DNA from: Cordylochernes scorpioides
Lineage: Eukaryota > Arthropoda > Arachnida > Pseudoscorpiones > Chernetidae
Direction: 5' to 3'
Length of the DNA stretch: 64,000 nucleotides
Assembly: GCA_030710605.1 (NCBI GenBank)
Contig: CP092880.1
Location: 3,626,981 to 3,690,980 of the forward strand
In this document: positions 8,730 through 19,143 of the stretch, piece after piece
Layout: every line of letters starts with the position of its first letter
How positions within the stretch are numbered: position 1 is the stretch's first letter
Notes under the pieces: generated by a model
Database searches by the model: none
Told to the model about the DNA's origin: nothing
Seen by the model: the letters and a program-made list of their open reading frames with translations, nothing else
Made by a program: the position numbers and the translations under genes

Positions 8730-10958
8730 CTAACACTTGAGATTAATTAAAAACTTTGATATAAATTTACAAAATCTATTGAAAACAATGTATGAATCCC
8801 TGCTGGATATCAGTTCTCTTGGATCGGTACAGAGGATACAGTTATTGAGTCTGTAGTCTTTAAATGCTGGGCACTTAAGTAAGAGGTGAGTGGAATCTTG
8901 AATGGGGCATCCACAAAAACAGCCCGGATCCTCCGATGCGCGTATTCTTTCCAGAAAACTTCCGAAATTACCATGGTTGGTTACAAATTGTGTGTTGTGG
9001 AAATTAGGGCGAAAATAATTAGGAATACCCCGGTTGAAAAAACTTGTAAATGTCTCGTTTGTATTATTCAGTAAGAGCAACATTCTTTTGTCTATATAGG
9101 ATTTAATTATAAAGGGAATATCGATGTTGTATTTTTGCTTGTCCTCGAACGATAAGTTATTTAAGTCATATTTCATATTTTTTGCTTCAATGTAATCTGC
9201 AATCAATGGAGTCTTAGCCAAACTGTGAACACAGTTGTACGAAGTTGTCTTGTAAGCTTGAATGCTCCATAATAATATCTGATATTGCATTGAGTTTAAT
9301 TTTTGTATCGATTTTTTATTTAAAAATTTGAACCATATTTCTGATCCATATGTTAAAGTTGATCTGAATAAAGATTTGTACAATGTAATTCTTTTATGGG
9401 AGCTCAAACCCCATGATTTGCTGCACAGAGAGAATAGAAATTTTTTTATTCTTAGAGTTCTGCTCACTATTTCCTCTATATGAAAAGCAAAATTTAATTT
9501 GTTTTTTCTTCTATGATTTGCAATTGTTATTCCTAAAATTTTTATTTTTTGTACTGGTGAAATTAATCCACTCTTAAATTTAACTGGGATCTTCTCTTTA
9601 TTATGCAAATATAAAATGTTTGTTTTTTCGGAACTGATTTCTAACTTGTTCTTAATACACCACAATTCGATAGTATTTAATGCTTCCTCTATAACTATTT
9701 TTAGTGATGCTAGATCTTTATTCCAGCATATGATCGAAATATCATCCGCATAACAAATCAACTCACAATTGGGCACCTGCAAATTCATCAGCAAATCATT
9801 CAACAAAATTGTCCATAGAAGTGGAGAAAGCGGACCGCCCTGAGGACACCCCTTGGTAATTGGCTTTGAAGTTGTTAGATTGTCGTAACTGAAAGAAATG
9901 AACCTGGAATTTAAATATGATTGTAGAATTTTGATCAGTTTTTCCGGTAAATTATCTGAGTCTATTCTTTTGATGATCGCTGGCCACCAGGCATTATCAA
10001 AAGCCCCCGAGATATCTATTGTAATTAGTGCAGACAGTTCTCTTTGCTTATGCTCCATTAATACATCGATTATAGTATTCAAAGCAGTGATGGTTGACTT
10101 AGACTTGATAAATCCGTGCTGCCTCGAGCTTAACAGATTGTTTTGAATATAAAATTCATAGATTTTATTTTTGAGAATTTTTTCTAGAATCTTTGAAAAA
10201 ATTGATAATAAAGATATCGGACGGTAGCTTTTAGCTGATTCATAATTGGTTTTGCCGGGTTTGGCTATTATTTTGAGTGCTGCTGTTTTCCATTTTTTAG
10301 GGAAGTATCCTATTTGAATACATTTATTAAATATTGAGTGTAAAATCGGAAGTATTAGTTGAAAAGCATTCTTTATCATATTATTACTAATATTGTCTGG
10401 ACCAGGAGCTTTATTTACATTAATTTTGTCGATTATCTCTTCTATTTCTTTCTTATGAATTTTGCATGAGTTGGAGTTTGTAAAATTCGGTGTATAGTTC
10501 CTTTTTGATGTATGGTGAGCAGTATCCGATATAGTTGTATCATCAGGAATTAGTTCATTAATAAGATCTTTTATTAGAGTTTCTTTAGAATCTACTGGTG
10601 CCTGTTCAATTATTGGTAATCCCTTTTGTTGATTAGAGGAGCACAGTTTTTTTAAGGTTCTATAGGCGTTTCCAAACGGATTATTAGATCCATTTTCTTC
10701 TATAAAATCTCGCCAACTATTCCTCTTAGCTTTTGTAATACTATTTTTATATTTATTTCTGACAGACTTATATTCATTAACACTAATTGCTTTATGATGA
10801 AAGTATCGATTTCTCACATAATGAAAATACTTTTTCTTTTGTTCTAATTCTTTGTTCCACCACTTGATCTCGGTATCGAAAGTGAAGTTGGAAGATTTCA
10901 CCTCCAGTGATTGATATTCAGCTTCCAGAATTATATCCGATAGCCTGTCAACTACCAT
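8730..10958 (-). CDS. LINE ORF2 protein: reverse transcriptase
   Basis: 742 codons open on the minus strand. Landmarks in order: KAPGPDNI (about residue 185), YRPISLLSIFSKILEKIL, ITIDISGAFDNAWW, GCPQGGPLSPLLW, the catalytic ICYADDISII (YADD about 403-406) and NKLEISSEKTNIL. The C-terminal Cys/His motif CFCGCPIQDSTHLLLKCPAF is typical of R1/Jockey-group LINEs. The enzyme copies LINE RNA into the target site. It is separated from the endonuclease piece upstream by one frame change at a run of seven A near 10985-10992. This and the missing 5' end make the copy inactive even though the RT frame is intact. Confidence 0.85.
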   Translation of the reverse strand: MVVDRLSDIILEAEYQSLEVKSSNFTFDTEIKWWNKELEQKKKYFHYVRNRYFHHKAISVNEYKSVRNKYKNSITKAKRNSWRDFIEENGSNNPFGNAYRTLKKLCSSNQQKGLPIIEQAPVDSKETLIKDLINELIPDDTTISDTAHHTSKRNYTPNFTNSNSCKIHKKEIEEIIDKINVNKAPGPDNISNNMIKNAFQLILPILHSIFNKCIQIGYFPKKWKTAALKIIAKPGKTNYESAKSYRPISLLSIFSKILEKILKNKIYEFYIQNNLLSSRQHGFIKSKSTITALNTIIDVLMEHKQRELSALITIDISGAFDNAWWPAIIKRIDSDNLPEKLIKILQSYLNSRFISFSYDNLTTSKPITKGCPQGGPLSPLLWTILLNDLLMNLQVPNCELICYADDISIICWNKDLASLKIVIEEALNTIELWCIKNKLEISSEKTNILYLHNKEKIPVKFKSGLISPVQKIKILGITIANHRRKNKLNFAFHIEEIVSRTLRIKKFLFSLCSKSWGLSSHKRITLYKSLFRSTLTYGSEIWFKFLNKKSIQKLNSMQYQILLWSIQAYKTTSYNCVHSLAKTPLIADYIEAKNMKYDLNNLSFEDKQKYNIDIPFIIKSYIDKRMLLLLNNTNETFTSFFNRGIPNYFRPNFHNTQFVTNHGNFGSFLERIRASEDPGCFCGCPIQDSTHLLLKCPAFKDYRLNNCILCTDPRELISSRDSYIVFNRFCKFISKFLINLKC

Positions 10959-10965
10959 GTCAATA

Positions 10966-11385
10966 TCAGTTTCCCTTTCGACCTTTTTTTACATCGTTTT
11001 CCAATCTTCTTACTTCCTGTTTAGAAATTGTATTTGAAAACAGTGACCAGTCTGCTTTCTTTTCGCTAAATTTCCATGTAGATTTTTGTTGATTGTTTGT
11101 AATATCTAAGTTAACATTGATATCAAATGAAACTGTCACATGGTCGGAAATATTGGTCAATTCAGAAGTTTGCCAATTGTTTACCAGTTTCAATGAATGT
11201 CTATTTGAAATAGTGAGATCTATTATGCTTTTATTACGACAGGTAGGAGTTTTGTTATTGTGAATAAAAAGATTATATTCATTGATAATAGGTTGCATTT
11301 TATATCCGTTAGAGTTTGTAATTCTATCGAACCAAACCGGGTGACGGGAATTAAAATCTCCACAGAGGATTAGGGGAGTACTCGG
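10966..11385 (-). pseudogene. LINE endonuclease domain, C-terminal part
   Basis: The minus strand encodes LILCGDFNSRHPVWFDRI (an apurinic-endonuclease motif carrying the catalytic GDFN), then TIIDLTISN-like sequence and the SDH motif (NISDHVTVSFDI). The segment starts abruptly near 11385 at the LINE truncation point and ends with a frameshift before the RT frame. Confidence 0.75.
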
Positions 11386-11415
11386 GAGTACTCAAATTCT
11401 TTAAAAAACTTCACT

Positions 11416-11594
11416 GCTCTCTTTGATGTGAGAAAATAAATAGAGTATTCTGGAGGCTACTTAAAGTAGACTTATCTCATTATTCCCTTATATAAATTTG
11501 TAGGATGGTTGAAACACGCTCTGGTAAGATGCAAGACCCAGCACAGGAGAGAATCAAGGCTGAAGAGTCTGCTAAGCCGCAACCTGGTGCAACA
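11416..11594 (+). repeat. 3' LTR of gypsy element, second piece
   Basis: Matches 1518-1696 at a constant offset of 9898 with a few substitutions. It repeats the first 30 gag codons starting at ATG 11505. The target duplication ATAT follows at 11595-11598. Confidence 0.9.
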
Positions 11595-12389
11595 ATATAT
11601 CCATTAAACGGAAAAGTATCAATTTCGTCTTTTTATTAAGTTATATTAGACTAAGCGTTTGTATTATATATGAAAACAGCAATCACTTGTGCTTCATTGG
11701 TCAAAACAGTGCAGTAAATTTGACACTATTTTATGGACAATATATTAATTATTTTATATATTTTTATCTATTTATTCATATATTTATCATTATATAATCA
11801 TATTTATTAATATTTATATTTTATCTGTATTTAACCTTATATAATCTTATATGAACATTGAAATAAAGTAGTTTCTCAAACTCAATCTCTCTCTGATTAG
11901 AGTTCGATATTAAAAATTCTCTATATTCCTATGGGAATTATGGATTTCATTTATTCAGATGGATGAGGAAATGCTATCATCACGTACTGGTTTGTTGCTT
12001 CTCTCCAGGACAAAAGAATACGCAACAATTCACTTTCAAAGAGAAATCTATGGTAGAAATGTATAACTCATTTTTTTTATTTTTAGAATTCTTCTTACTA
12101 ACGGATTCATATGTTAAATATATAGCTCATAATAAAAAATATTATTAGTTTGTTTCTTTTATGTGGTTCAATGCTTCTTTTCACAATATTCAAGACTATG
12201 CTGATATCTTAAGCATTATCTTTCCCGAAGCCTTCTTAAAGGTATTATGATAGCAATAAGAAGCCTTAGATAATTTACCTATCATGTGATCTGTGGGATA
12301 AAACTACTCGCTGTTGATGCCAGGACAAACTTTCCCTCGAAAATCTTTGGCTACTGTTATTGATTAGGGATATCTAAAACATTAGGACA

Positions 12390-12720
12390 ATCAAGACATT
12401 CCCGAAATGCCCCAAATGCGATTCCAAACCAGCCAGTCCTGAACATCTATTGAACTGTATCAAATCCTCCAAAAAGATCTCTGGGAAAGCCCCAGTACTA
12501 TGTCTTTGTTATATACAAATTTATTCGATGGAATAAAAATGATTACTTCTGTAGCTGTGAAAGTATGCAAAGTATTTCAATTTTCTGTCCTCCAATTAAT
12601 GAATGCTCTGATTATTTATCAACAGCGCCTGAACGGATCATTTCTGCGAGATAAGGATAAATTTATTCGTATGTATAGTGATAATGGAGATCGTTTAAAC
12701 GACTTGAGGAATAAGTAACA
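12390..12720 (+). pseudogene. Decayed LINE C-terminal region
   Basis: The best-preserved relative at 37288-37710 reads FPKCDTQPASPEHLLNC.., a Cys/His tail typical of some arthropod LINE or RNase-H-bearing elements. This copy has lost the frame before the motif but keeps MSLLYTNLFDGIKMI onward for 72 codons. Other copies are at 13440-13566 plus 14047-14256 and at 26380-26707. It was duplicated with the receptor blocks, so it is a passenger relic. Confidence 0.5.
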
Positions 12721-13566
12721 ACAACATATCTTGCTTTGCGACATCTCTGCTAACACATAAAGATACCAAAACTCTTATTTTTCTTCCTCGACAATTGTGA
12801 TGTAGCGCTATTTCCAGTATATTTGAAATGGAGTCAGAGGATTCCCAAGTTTATCTTAATACTTTCCGTAAATGATCCCTTCCATCTGATAGCTATAGTT
12901 GCTTGTTCGTAGTAACTTCTGATCGTACTTATGAATTGGTAACTTATGCCTAGGTTAAATTATCTATATTCCTATGGGCATTATGGATTTAATTTCTTTA
13001 GATGGATGAGGAAATGCTGTCATCACTAACTGGTTTGTTGCTTCTCCCCAGGACAAAAAATTACACAACAATTTACTTTCAAAGAAAAATTATATTGTAT
13101 AAATATATAACTTAACAGTGAAACTCATTATTTATTTATTTTTTGTAGAATTCTTCTTACTAACTGATTCATATGTTCAATATATGGCATAAAATAAAAA
13201 TGTTATTAGTTTGTTTCTCTTATGTGGTTCAATGCTTCTTTTCACAATATTCAAGGCTATGCTGAAATCTTAAGCATTATCATCCCCGAAGGCTTCTTAA
13301 TAGGATTACGATAGTTATAAGAATCCTAAGATAATTTACCTATCATGTGATGTGTGGGATAAAACTACTCGCTGTTGATGCCAGGACAAACTTTGCCTCG
13401 AAACTCTTGGGCCACTCTTATTACTTAGGAAAACCAAAACATTCCCGAAATGCAATTCCCAACCAGCCAGTCCTGAACATCTATTGAACTGTATCAAATC
13501 CTCCAAAAAAGATCTCTTGGAAAACACCAGGACTATGTCGTTGTTATATACAAATTTATTCGATGG

Positions 13567-14046
13567 GATTTTTTTAAAATTATTTAACAGTTGGGAGAGA
13601 CACGCCATATCCACAATTTGGATAATTGCGTGTATATTTTAAATTATATACAATTAAAACAATTGAACATTGGAAATCATTAAAATTAAACGTTCAATGT
13701 CAAATTTTACATATAGCAATTATAAGTAGTAGCTTGAAATATGTACAGTCAACGTTTTCGCCTCAAAATATACATTCTGCAGAATCTATTAAACTTGATG
13801 TATTGGTCTTTATTGCGCAAGCAGCTTGTTTTGTATTAGTCAGGTAAAGTTGGTTTTCTTCCCTTAGATCAGAAGTTAATGGACAGTCTATCAGAAGATG
13901 TTCAGGGGTTTGTTGTTCGTTTCCACAAGTGCATGCAGGTGAACCAATTTTGCCAATTCTAAACAAATATGTGTTGAAGTCACCATGTCCAGTAAAAAAT
14001 TGAACGTTATAGAAGTTGGGTTGAACATAGTTAGGAATTCTTGAAT
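13567..14046 (-). mobile_element. 3' fragment of an R1-type LINE
   Basis: Sits inside the second LINE-relic copy, flanked by ATGGGAT on both sides. The minus strand (about 14040-13763) encodes NFLLDMV/GHGDFNTYLFRIGKI-like sequence, with a frame change, followed by CTCGNEQQTPEHLLIDCPLT, the zinc tail found at the end of R1/Jockey LINE ORF2. It ends at a stop at 13763. Only the last tenth of the element remains. Confidence 0.65.
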
Positions 14047-14760
14047 GGGATAAAAATGATTACTTCTGTAGCTGTTGGAGTATGCAAAGTATTTCATTTT
14101 TCTGCCCTCCAATTAATGAATGCTCTGATTATTTATCAACAGCGCCTGAACGGATCATTTCTGCGAGATAAGGATAAATTTATTCGTATGTATAGTGATA
14201 ATGGAGATCGTTTGAACGACTTGAGGAATAAGCAACAACAACATATCTTGCTTTGAGACATCTCTGCTAACACATAAAGATACCAAAACTCTTATTTTTC
14301 TTCCTCGACAATTGTGATGTAGCGCTATTTCCAGTATATTTGAAATGGAGTCAGAAACGTTAGCATTTTTCTAGCTCATGTAGAGAGATAAATTTATCCA
14401 ATGACTACTGTGTGTCTACATATGAGGTCATAACAGGAAAGTTTCATCAAGGACATTGAGCGCACGGTACCTGAGCAATAAGCATAATGTGGAGTTATGA
14501 CTTCAAACCACAGGAAGTGTTTCTGAGGACGACAGATTAGATATTTTATGAGAGTTTGCAGAGAAAATGCGAAAACTAGGCCCTGCGTGTATGAAGACAG
14601 GGAGCAAGTCTGTATATACCTATTGGCCATACATAGCTGAGCAGTTCTACCTCTTTGTGGAACTCTCCATTATCTCCAGTAGTCATGAAACGAGTGAAAC
14701 GATCGCATTACAATATATCTATGTTTATTAAGATTATATTCCATCAGAACCAACTATACA

Positions 14761-15439
14761 TAATACCTTCGATACCGTTTTAGATGCCAATGTTTTGAAA
14801 CTTGATAGTATAGATGCATGCAAATAGGAATTAAAAAGAACTGCAAATAATGATGGAATAAGAAGAAAAAATAAGGCACAATTCATCCTTAAGGTTATTA
14901 TATCCTTTAGCCAAAAAAGATAGAAGCGTCTGCAACACGCTTATTCTTTGTTTAATCAATGAGAAGACACAATGCATCCTATTCCTCATAATATCTGTTT
15001 CTTTCCAGATACAAACAACTTTATATGTGATAGATATTTTCATCCAGATCCAAATCTTATCTGCACAATTTTTTGATCATATCTGCTCTTCAACAAGTAT
15101 GAAGACTATCTGACTGACCAGAGGTTAATAGGAGGATACAAAAATAAAGACATTCCACTCAAGGCTTATATTTCAAATTTTTAAAAACAATTTTACTAAA
15201 AACAAATTTTTAAGTGTGATGTCACTTCAATCCCTACTTTGATAATGTTTATAATGAATTGATTTTATTTTTTCTGAAGCATTGTATAACTCTCCTAATA
15301 TTGCTCCTAATATTAAAGAAACTAACTTATGCTAATTCATATTTTTCTTTTCTTCTAAAAAGAAACGACGATACATTCACGTTTATTAGATTCTCACACT
15401 TTTCTTTCAATTCTTTTAAAACATTGATGAAATTATCTA
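14761..15439. other. AT-rich stretch without recognisable gene
   Basis: The small open frames here (such as 14831-15043 minus) resemble nothing I know and lack conserved copies in the other blocks. Nothing else is supported. Confidence 0.4.
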
Positions 15440-16470
15440 CTTATATATTTGCCTTATTCTGTCTGTTTGTTTGTCTGTTTGTCTGTTTGTCTGAAGCTCA
15501 CGGATAGAATGCGCGCTCATTGGCTGCCAGGGAACACGTGTCCTCCCTGCCCCCCTCTAGACAACCCTTTTATTCAAAAACCATACATCCAATCGCCATG
15601 AAATTCTGGGATATTATTAGGTATATCCCCGGAAAGGTTTTCGAAAAATAATTTCTTGAATATCTTGAATATCCTTAGAGTTATTTGCAGAATTGTAGAT
15701 ATAACTCGCAAGCAGCGCCGCCAGACGGTGATGAAAGCAATGGGGAGGTAACGCCATCTATGTTTGATTTTTTAAACTGTTTATATTTCTGAAGAAAAAT
15801 TGAGATTGAATTAAAAGGGGGGAATTGTTAGGTTTATTAATTCAAATAATTTTTCTCTGTGTAAATAATTATGTAAATATATGAATAAATATAAATTGAT
15901 GAAGATAATATTAGCTAACATATGTTAATTAACAATTTGGCAACGTAGTTAGTGCCTTCTTGATCCTTTCTTGTTTTTGTATTTCTTCTTAATCCTTAAA
16001 TTTTACTTTTGTACTTTCTATGCATAAAGATAATATTAAAAAATATATTATATAACATATTTCTCTTTTTTACCCCCAAAAACACCAACAGGGATGGTAT
16101 AGTTGCATAAATGATACAAGTTTTATAACAGGTTTAAATATGGTCAAATATAATTGGAAATTTTAGTATAATATGTAAATTAATAGATCACACGCTCTCT
16201 ATTTATAACACTATCATCCCTGTTTGTTGAGAGGGGTGAGAAAACTTTGACACTGTGTATCAAATACAGTTAAACCTGTCTATAGCGCTCCCTCTTGGGA
16301 CTCACCAAAATAGGGTGTTATAGAGAGGGGATGCTATAGACAGGTTACTTTTAATGTAAATCGCATCGTACTACGTATTTAAAATCGGGCGCTATGAGCA
16401 CCCAAGTCAACGTTTTTAAAATATATTCGCACTCGGGTAAACCCCAGGCGTGCCCGGGCCATTCGTCTAG
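15440..16470 (+). mobile_element. Helitron-like non-autonomous element (probable)
   Basis: The right end CCCGGGCCATTCGTCTAG finishes in CTAG after a GC-rich hairpin-like stretch and is followed by T. The left part has the TCTGTCTGTTTGTCTG run and the CATGAAATTCTGGGA segment that the better-defined Helitron at 52281 shares (CATGAAACTTTGGGA). The exact 5' end is not clear. It contains a separate inverted repeat at 16264-16350. No Rep/helicase coding sequence. Confidence 0.45.
16264..16350. repeat. Inverted repeat
   Basis: AACCTGTCTATAGC at about 16273 is mirrored by GCTATAGACAGGTT at about 16334, around a centre with a second short inversion (AGCGCTCCCTCTT/AGAGAGGGGATGC). Likely a small foldback element. 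Confidence 0.6.
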
Positions 16471-16934
16471 TAGATTATAAATGAATTATAGATCTTGGTG
16501 TATGAACTTGTATATGATACAAAATATGATATCTATTTCTATTTGATATTTTAAAACATTTGGTTAGTATATCACCAGTAATTCTTTTGGTCCTACTTTT
16601 AATAGTATAAATTCCCTTGGATTTGATGATTTGGGGCTGTCTCCACGCTGGTTTTTCCCAGGGTAGTCCCTTGTAAATTATTTTTCCTCTTCAACCTACT
16701 CATCACAGTTTCATTCTCCTGGATCTTGCCTTCCGTGTGCATCTTTACCATCTGGCACTTCCACAACTGCATCGCAAATAGCCACATGTTTATTAAGCGC
16801 ATGTTATTTCAGGTTGCATTTCCTTGTATCCCACTCTATTTTATTAATATCGGAAATGAAAATAAAACTTGTAAAATGGATCTGAAGAGCGTAAATGATA
16901 TTTGACGTCGTTATGGCAACAATCATATCAAGAC
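16471..16934. other. 5' region of a type A receptor
   Basis: AT-rich. The last 90 bases, ending ..GATCTGAAGAGCG..GACGTCGTTATGGCAACAATC.., match the sequence just before the type A gene at 39842, so this is the probable promoter and leader. An out-of-frame ATG lies in GTTATGGCAACA at 16913. The minus-strand frame at 16599-16802 has no support as a gene. Confidence 0.45.
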
Positions 16935-17841
16935 ATGGAGATCTTCAACTATGGAGAACATTTCCCTTTTTACCTTCGCTACCCAATTTTACTTTCCGGG
17001 ATTTTCCCATTGAAACGGAAAGTTGGGACGATGTTTAAACTGCAATTCTTTGGCGTCCAGATGATTCTGCTGATGCTTAGAATCTGGTCGTTTATTCAAC
17101 TAAGTGTAATGCCCCTCTACCTGACCTTTGTAGTTTCAACGACCATGCTGAAGTACGTCGTCTTCTCTCTTATCTGCAGTCGCTACCAAGCCATCTACAA
17201 TGTCCTGAAGAACATCTACAAGAACAAGTTCTTCATTCCTTCAAGACCAGGTACACATTTCTGTGTTTTATTCTTCTTGAAAATAACATTATTGACACAA
17301 GCTTTTTTTAGTGAATTTTTCTTTTTGATAAAAATAGGAGAATTGGATAAATTTGAAGTTGATATAATTCTCTTGTTTGTAGAGCATTTGCTTATATCTT
17401 TACATATCTCTATCTATTGTTCAATACTCCTATGCGTTTGCATCTCTTTCAAGGATATCAACTCCCAAGCCTTACGATCAAATACCTCATCAGATTGGAG
17501 CCAGATTGGAAGAATGTCCCAGACTATGGTGTCAACTGTAGATAACCTAAATAACATCTACAGTTTGCCTCTAATGCTGATTCTGGTGAGCCAAGTATGG
17601 CATTGCTTTGTCTACCTTATCTGGATTTTTGAACATTATTCTATTATTTTAGTACAGAATGGCTCTTTAAGCTTTTTATTATTTTGTGCAGTTTTGGCTT
17701 ACTCTGTGATGAGCCAGGGAGAGGCTGTAAGGAAGGAATCAGCTCGATATTTCACCATAGACAGACCTGCCCAGTGTCCTGACATGCAGCATGTCTACCT
17801 GGCCCTGCGAATTTCATGTAACCAAGGTGTTGTACCCATGG
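16935..17841 (+). pseudogene. Gustatory-receptor-like gene, type A, 3' end replaced
   Basis: Open from ATG 16935 (MEIFNYGEHFPFYL) through about residue 302 (NQGVVPMV), without stops or frameshifts. At 17842 the receptor sequence ends and an LTR begins, so TM7 and the SYTFVLSNL signature are lost and the frame runs into 12 foreign residues (..CCYPRRGKIN). TM1-TM6 look normal. I chose the ATG shared by all copies; the in-frame codon upstream at 16902 is TTG. The missing 3' end was not found to the right, so insertion was followed by a deletion or recombination. Confidence 0.8.
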
Positions 17842-17996
17842 TGTGTTGTTATCCAAGACGAGGCAAGATTAACTAAGCATTAGTTTATTTCCTCTTATTA
17901 TATTTTATTATATACAAGTCAAAAGAGATCACTAGCAGAGTATTATTCCTTTTAGTTTCCAGAGCTCAACAATCTATGAGCCTAATACTCTGCACA
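17842..17996 (-). repeat. Solo-type LTR (3' LTR of a disrupted element)
   Basis: On the minus strand it reads TGTGCAGAGTATTAGG..GATAACAACACA, with TG and CA ends and an AATAAA-like signal. A purine tract (AAGGGAGGAGA) abuts it at 17997-18007, as expected next to a 3' LTR. I did not find a second copy in the window. Confidence 0.6.
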
Positions 17997-18011
17997 TCTC
18001 CTCCCTTAACT

Positions 18012-18755
18012 TTACAGGGACCTTCGAGGTATCTTGACTGCCCTTCCATCTTGTATGCACGGCTGGCATTGAAGGGAGGCTCTTCTCTGGATCCTGGTCT
18101 TGGTTGTCCCTCTGCATCCTTCCATCTCTTGTAGATGAGGCCGTTGGCGTAGGGCAATCCTCCTCGGTCTCTTGCTCCTGGTCATCCTTGCATCTCCTTG
18201 AGAGCCAGGTTGATGTCGAAGTGGGAATCTCCTCATTTCTCTGCTCCTGGCGCTTTCCAGGGGCATCGTCCTATATGCTTGAAGAGTCAGATAGCAATCT
18301 TCTTCTTTCTTCTTGGACTTGGGCTTCTTAGATTTCTTCTTGGGAGGTTCTTCAGCTTCTACTTCCTCCTCCTCACTGTCCTCAGCTTGCTTCCTCTTCT
18401 GGGGAGTCTCTTCCTCCTCATTGTCAGAGGACTCCTCCTCATCTCCGGACTCTTGAGTTCCAGATTTGGGGCAGTCGTCCTTCTTATGGCCAAACCCCCC
18501 ACAGGTGTAGCAAGCCTTCTTGGACTTGAGCTGGTTCTTTTCCTGTCCTCCATCTTCAGCCGTGTTGTTGGTACTCTCATATTTACGGTGGCCAACTTCT
18601 CCGCAGTTGTAGCAGGTGTTGTTGCTGCCTCCATCACGGCTCTGTCCACGGCCACGTCCACCACCACGGGCAGGTTTGGTACATTCAAACTTGCGGTGGC
18701 CTTCTTCCCCGCGTACATAGGTTGACAAACGCATCAATGTGCAGCATTGCGACAA
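18012..18755 (-). CDS. CCHC zinc-knuckle protein with RG-rich and acidic/lysine tracts
   Basis: 247 codons. Motifs: a damaged first knuckle (YVRGEEGHRKFEC, with Arg where Cys is expected), an RG-rich linker (ARGGGRGRGQSRDGG), knuckle two (CYNCGEVGHRKYE, last Cys lost) and the intact knuckle three CYTCGGFGHKKDDC. A long Glu/Asp-rich block with Lys-rich segments (about residues 90-150) follows. Zinc knuckles with RG tracts bind RNA or single-stranded DNA. This resembles CNBP/HEXBP-like host proteins more than a retroviral Gag. The C-terminal third looks frameshifted, because another minus-strand frame (18157-17966) also reads plausibly. Probably a captured and decaying copy; a true gene is possible but less likely. 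Confidence 0.4.
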   Translation of the reverse strand: MSQCCTLMRLSTYVRGEEGHRKFECTKPARGGGRGRGQSRDGGSNNTCYNCGEVGHRKYESTNNTAEDGGQEKNQLKSKKACYTCGGFGHKKDDCPKSGTQESGDEEESSDNEEEETPQKRKQAEDSEEEEVEAEEPPKKKSKKPKSKKKEEDCYLTLQAYRTMPLESARSREMRRFPLRHQPGSQGDARMTRSKRPRRIALRQRPHLQEMEGCRGTTKTRIQRRASLQCQPCIQDGRAVKIPRRSL

Positions 18756-18861
18756 GACATTGATTTTAAGGAAGATAGTTGCGGGGTAGTATGGTACAAC
18801 ACATGGAGTACAAATAAAATAAGGTTGGGATAAGCTATCTGTGATGTAAGGGAAATAATTG

Positions 18862-19143
18862 TCAGGACGTGTGTGTAGGTGGTGAGGAAGTTCTAAATAG
18901 ACGTTGAACGGTTTCTCCTATCAAAATCCAGATGATGGTAAGGAGTTGGAAAATGGCTTCTTGTAGTTGAAAAAGTCTATCAGTTTCTTGTGCGTATATT
19001 CCTATGTAGATAAGCGTGATTAGCGGGACGGTGGAGAAGGGCATTGTTAGCGTGTAAATTAGGAGAATTAAGTGGAAAATAAAAAAGGTTTTCATATTGT
19101 ATCCTATTTTTTCAATAGAGAGATTAGTTGTAGGCTGAGCCAT
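18862..19143 (-). CDS. Small hypothetical membrane protein (unrecognised)
   Basis: 93 codons from ATG 19143 with two hydrophobic stretches (FFIFHLILLIYTLTMPF and AIFQLLTIIWILIG). I do not recognise it. It lies in the C/A-rich minus strand of the LTR-bounded segment, after another short frame (19186-19389, proline-rich), and could be part of a decayed envelope-like or unique region. Low support as a functional gene. Confidence 0.25.
   Translation of the reverse strand: MAQPTTNLSIEKIGYNMKTFFIFHLILLIYTLTMPFSTVPLITLIYIGIYAQETDRLFQLQEAIFQLLTIIWILIGETVQRLFRTSSPPTHTS

Larger units (their letters stand above)
8472..11407 (-). mobile_element. R1/I-type LINE, 5'-truncated, inside the gypsy 3' LTR
   Basis: The insertion is flanked by ACTTCACT (8464-8471 and 11408-11415) and reads on the minus strand. 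It keeps part of the endonuclease, all of the reverse transcriptase and a C-terminal zinc motif, then an untranslated region of about 250 bases with a GA-rich run (8541-8561). There is no poly-A tail, which fits R1/I-like elements. The 5' end stops within the endonuclease, the usual result of incomplete target-primed reverse transcription. Confidence 0.85.
1355..11594 (+). mobile_element. Ty3/gypsy LTR retrotransposon with two nested insertions
   Basis: The element starts TGTTAC at 1355 and ends GCAACA at 11594. It is flanked by the 4-base duplication ATAT (1351-1354 and 11595-11598). The paralogous block at 25553-25575 shows the uninterrupted target. Its own length without insertions is about 5.2 kb. 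Internal order is gag, protease, RT, RNase H and integrase. All are recognisable but broken by several frameshifts, so the copy is dead. A gag-only LTR element sits in the integrase (5483-7583) and a LINE in the 3' LTR (8472-11407). The polypurine tract GAGAGGGGGAAG ends just before the 3' LTR at 8308. LTRs differ by only a few bases, so the insertion is fairly young. Clade within Ty3/gypsy not determined. Confidence 0.92.
11595..14760. repeat. Resumed 3' flank block, with an internal tandem duplication
   Basis: From 11595 the sequence matches 25565-26880 and 36440-38215. Here it is present twice: the segment starting CTATATTCCTATGGG at 11921 recurs at 12967, about 1.05 kb later. Each copy ends with a decayed LINE tail. 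The second copy is split by another LINE fragment (13567-14046). No intact gene. Confidence 0.75.

Noticed and set aside
16264-16350. Inverted repeat as a microRNA precursor
   Set aside because: The arms resemble the ends of a small transposon and are not a single 60-80 base hairpin with a typical mature arm; no evidence beyond pairing.
18198-18725. 175-codon plus-strand frame
   Set aside because: It is the reverse of the acidic and RG-rich tracts of the CCHC protein; hydrophobic low-complexity sequence is expected there.
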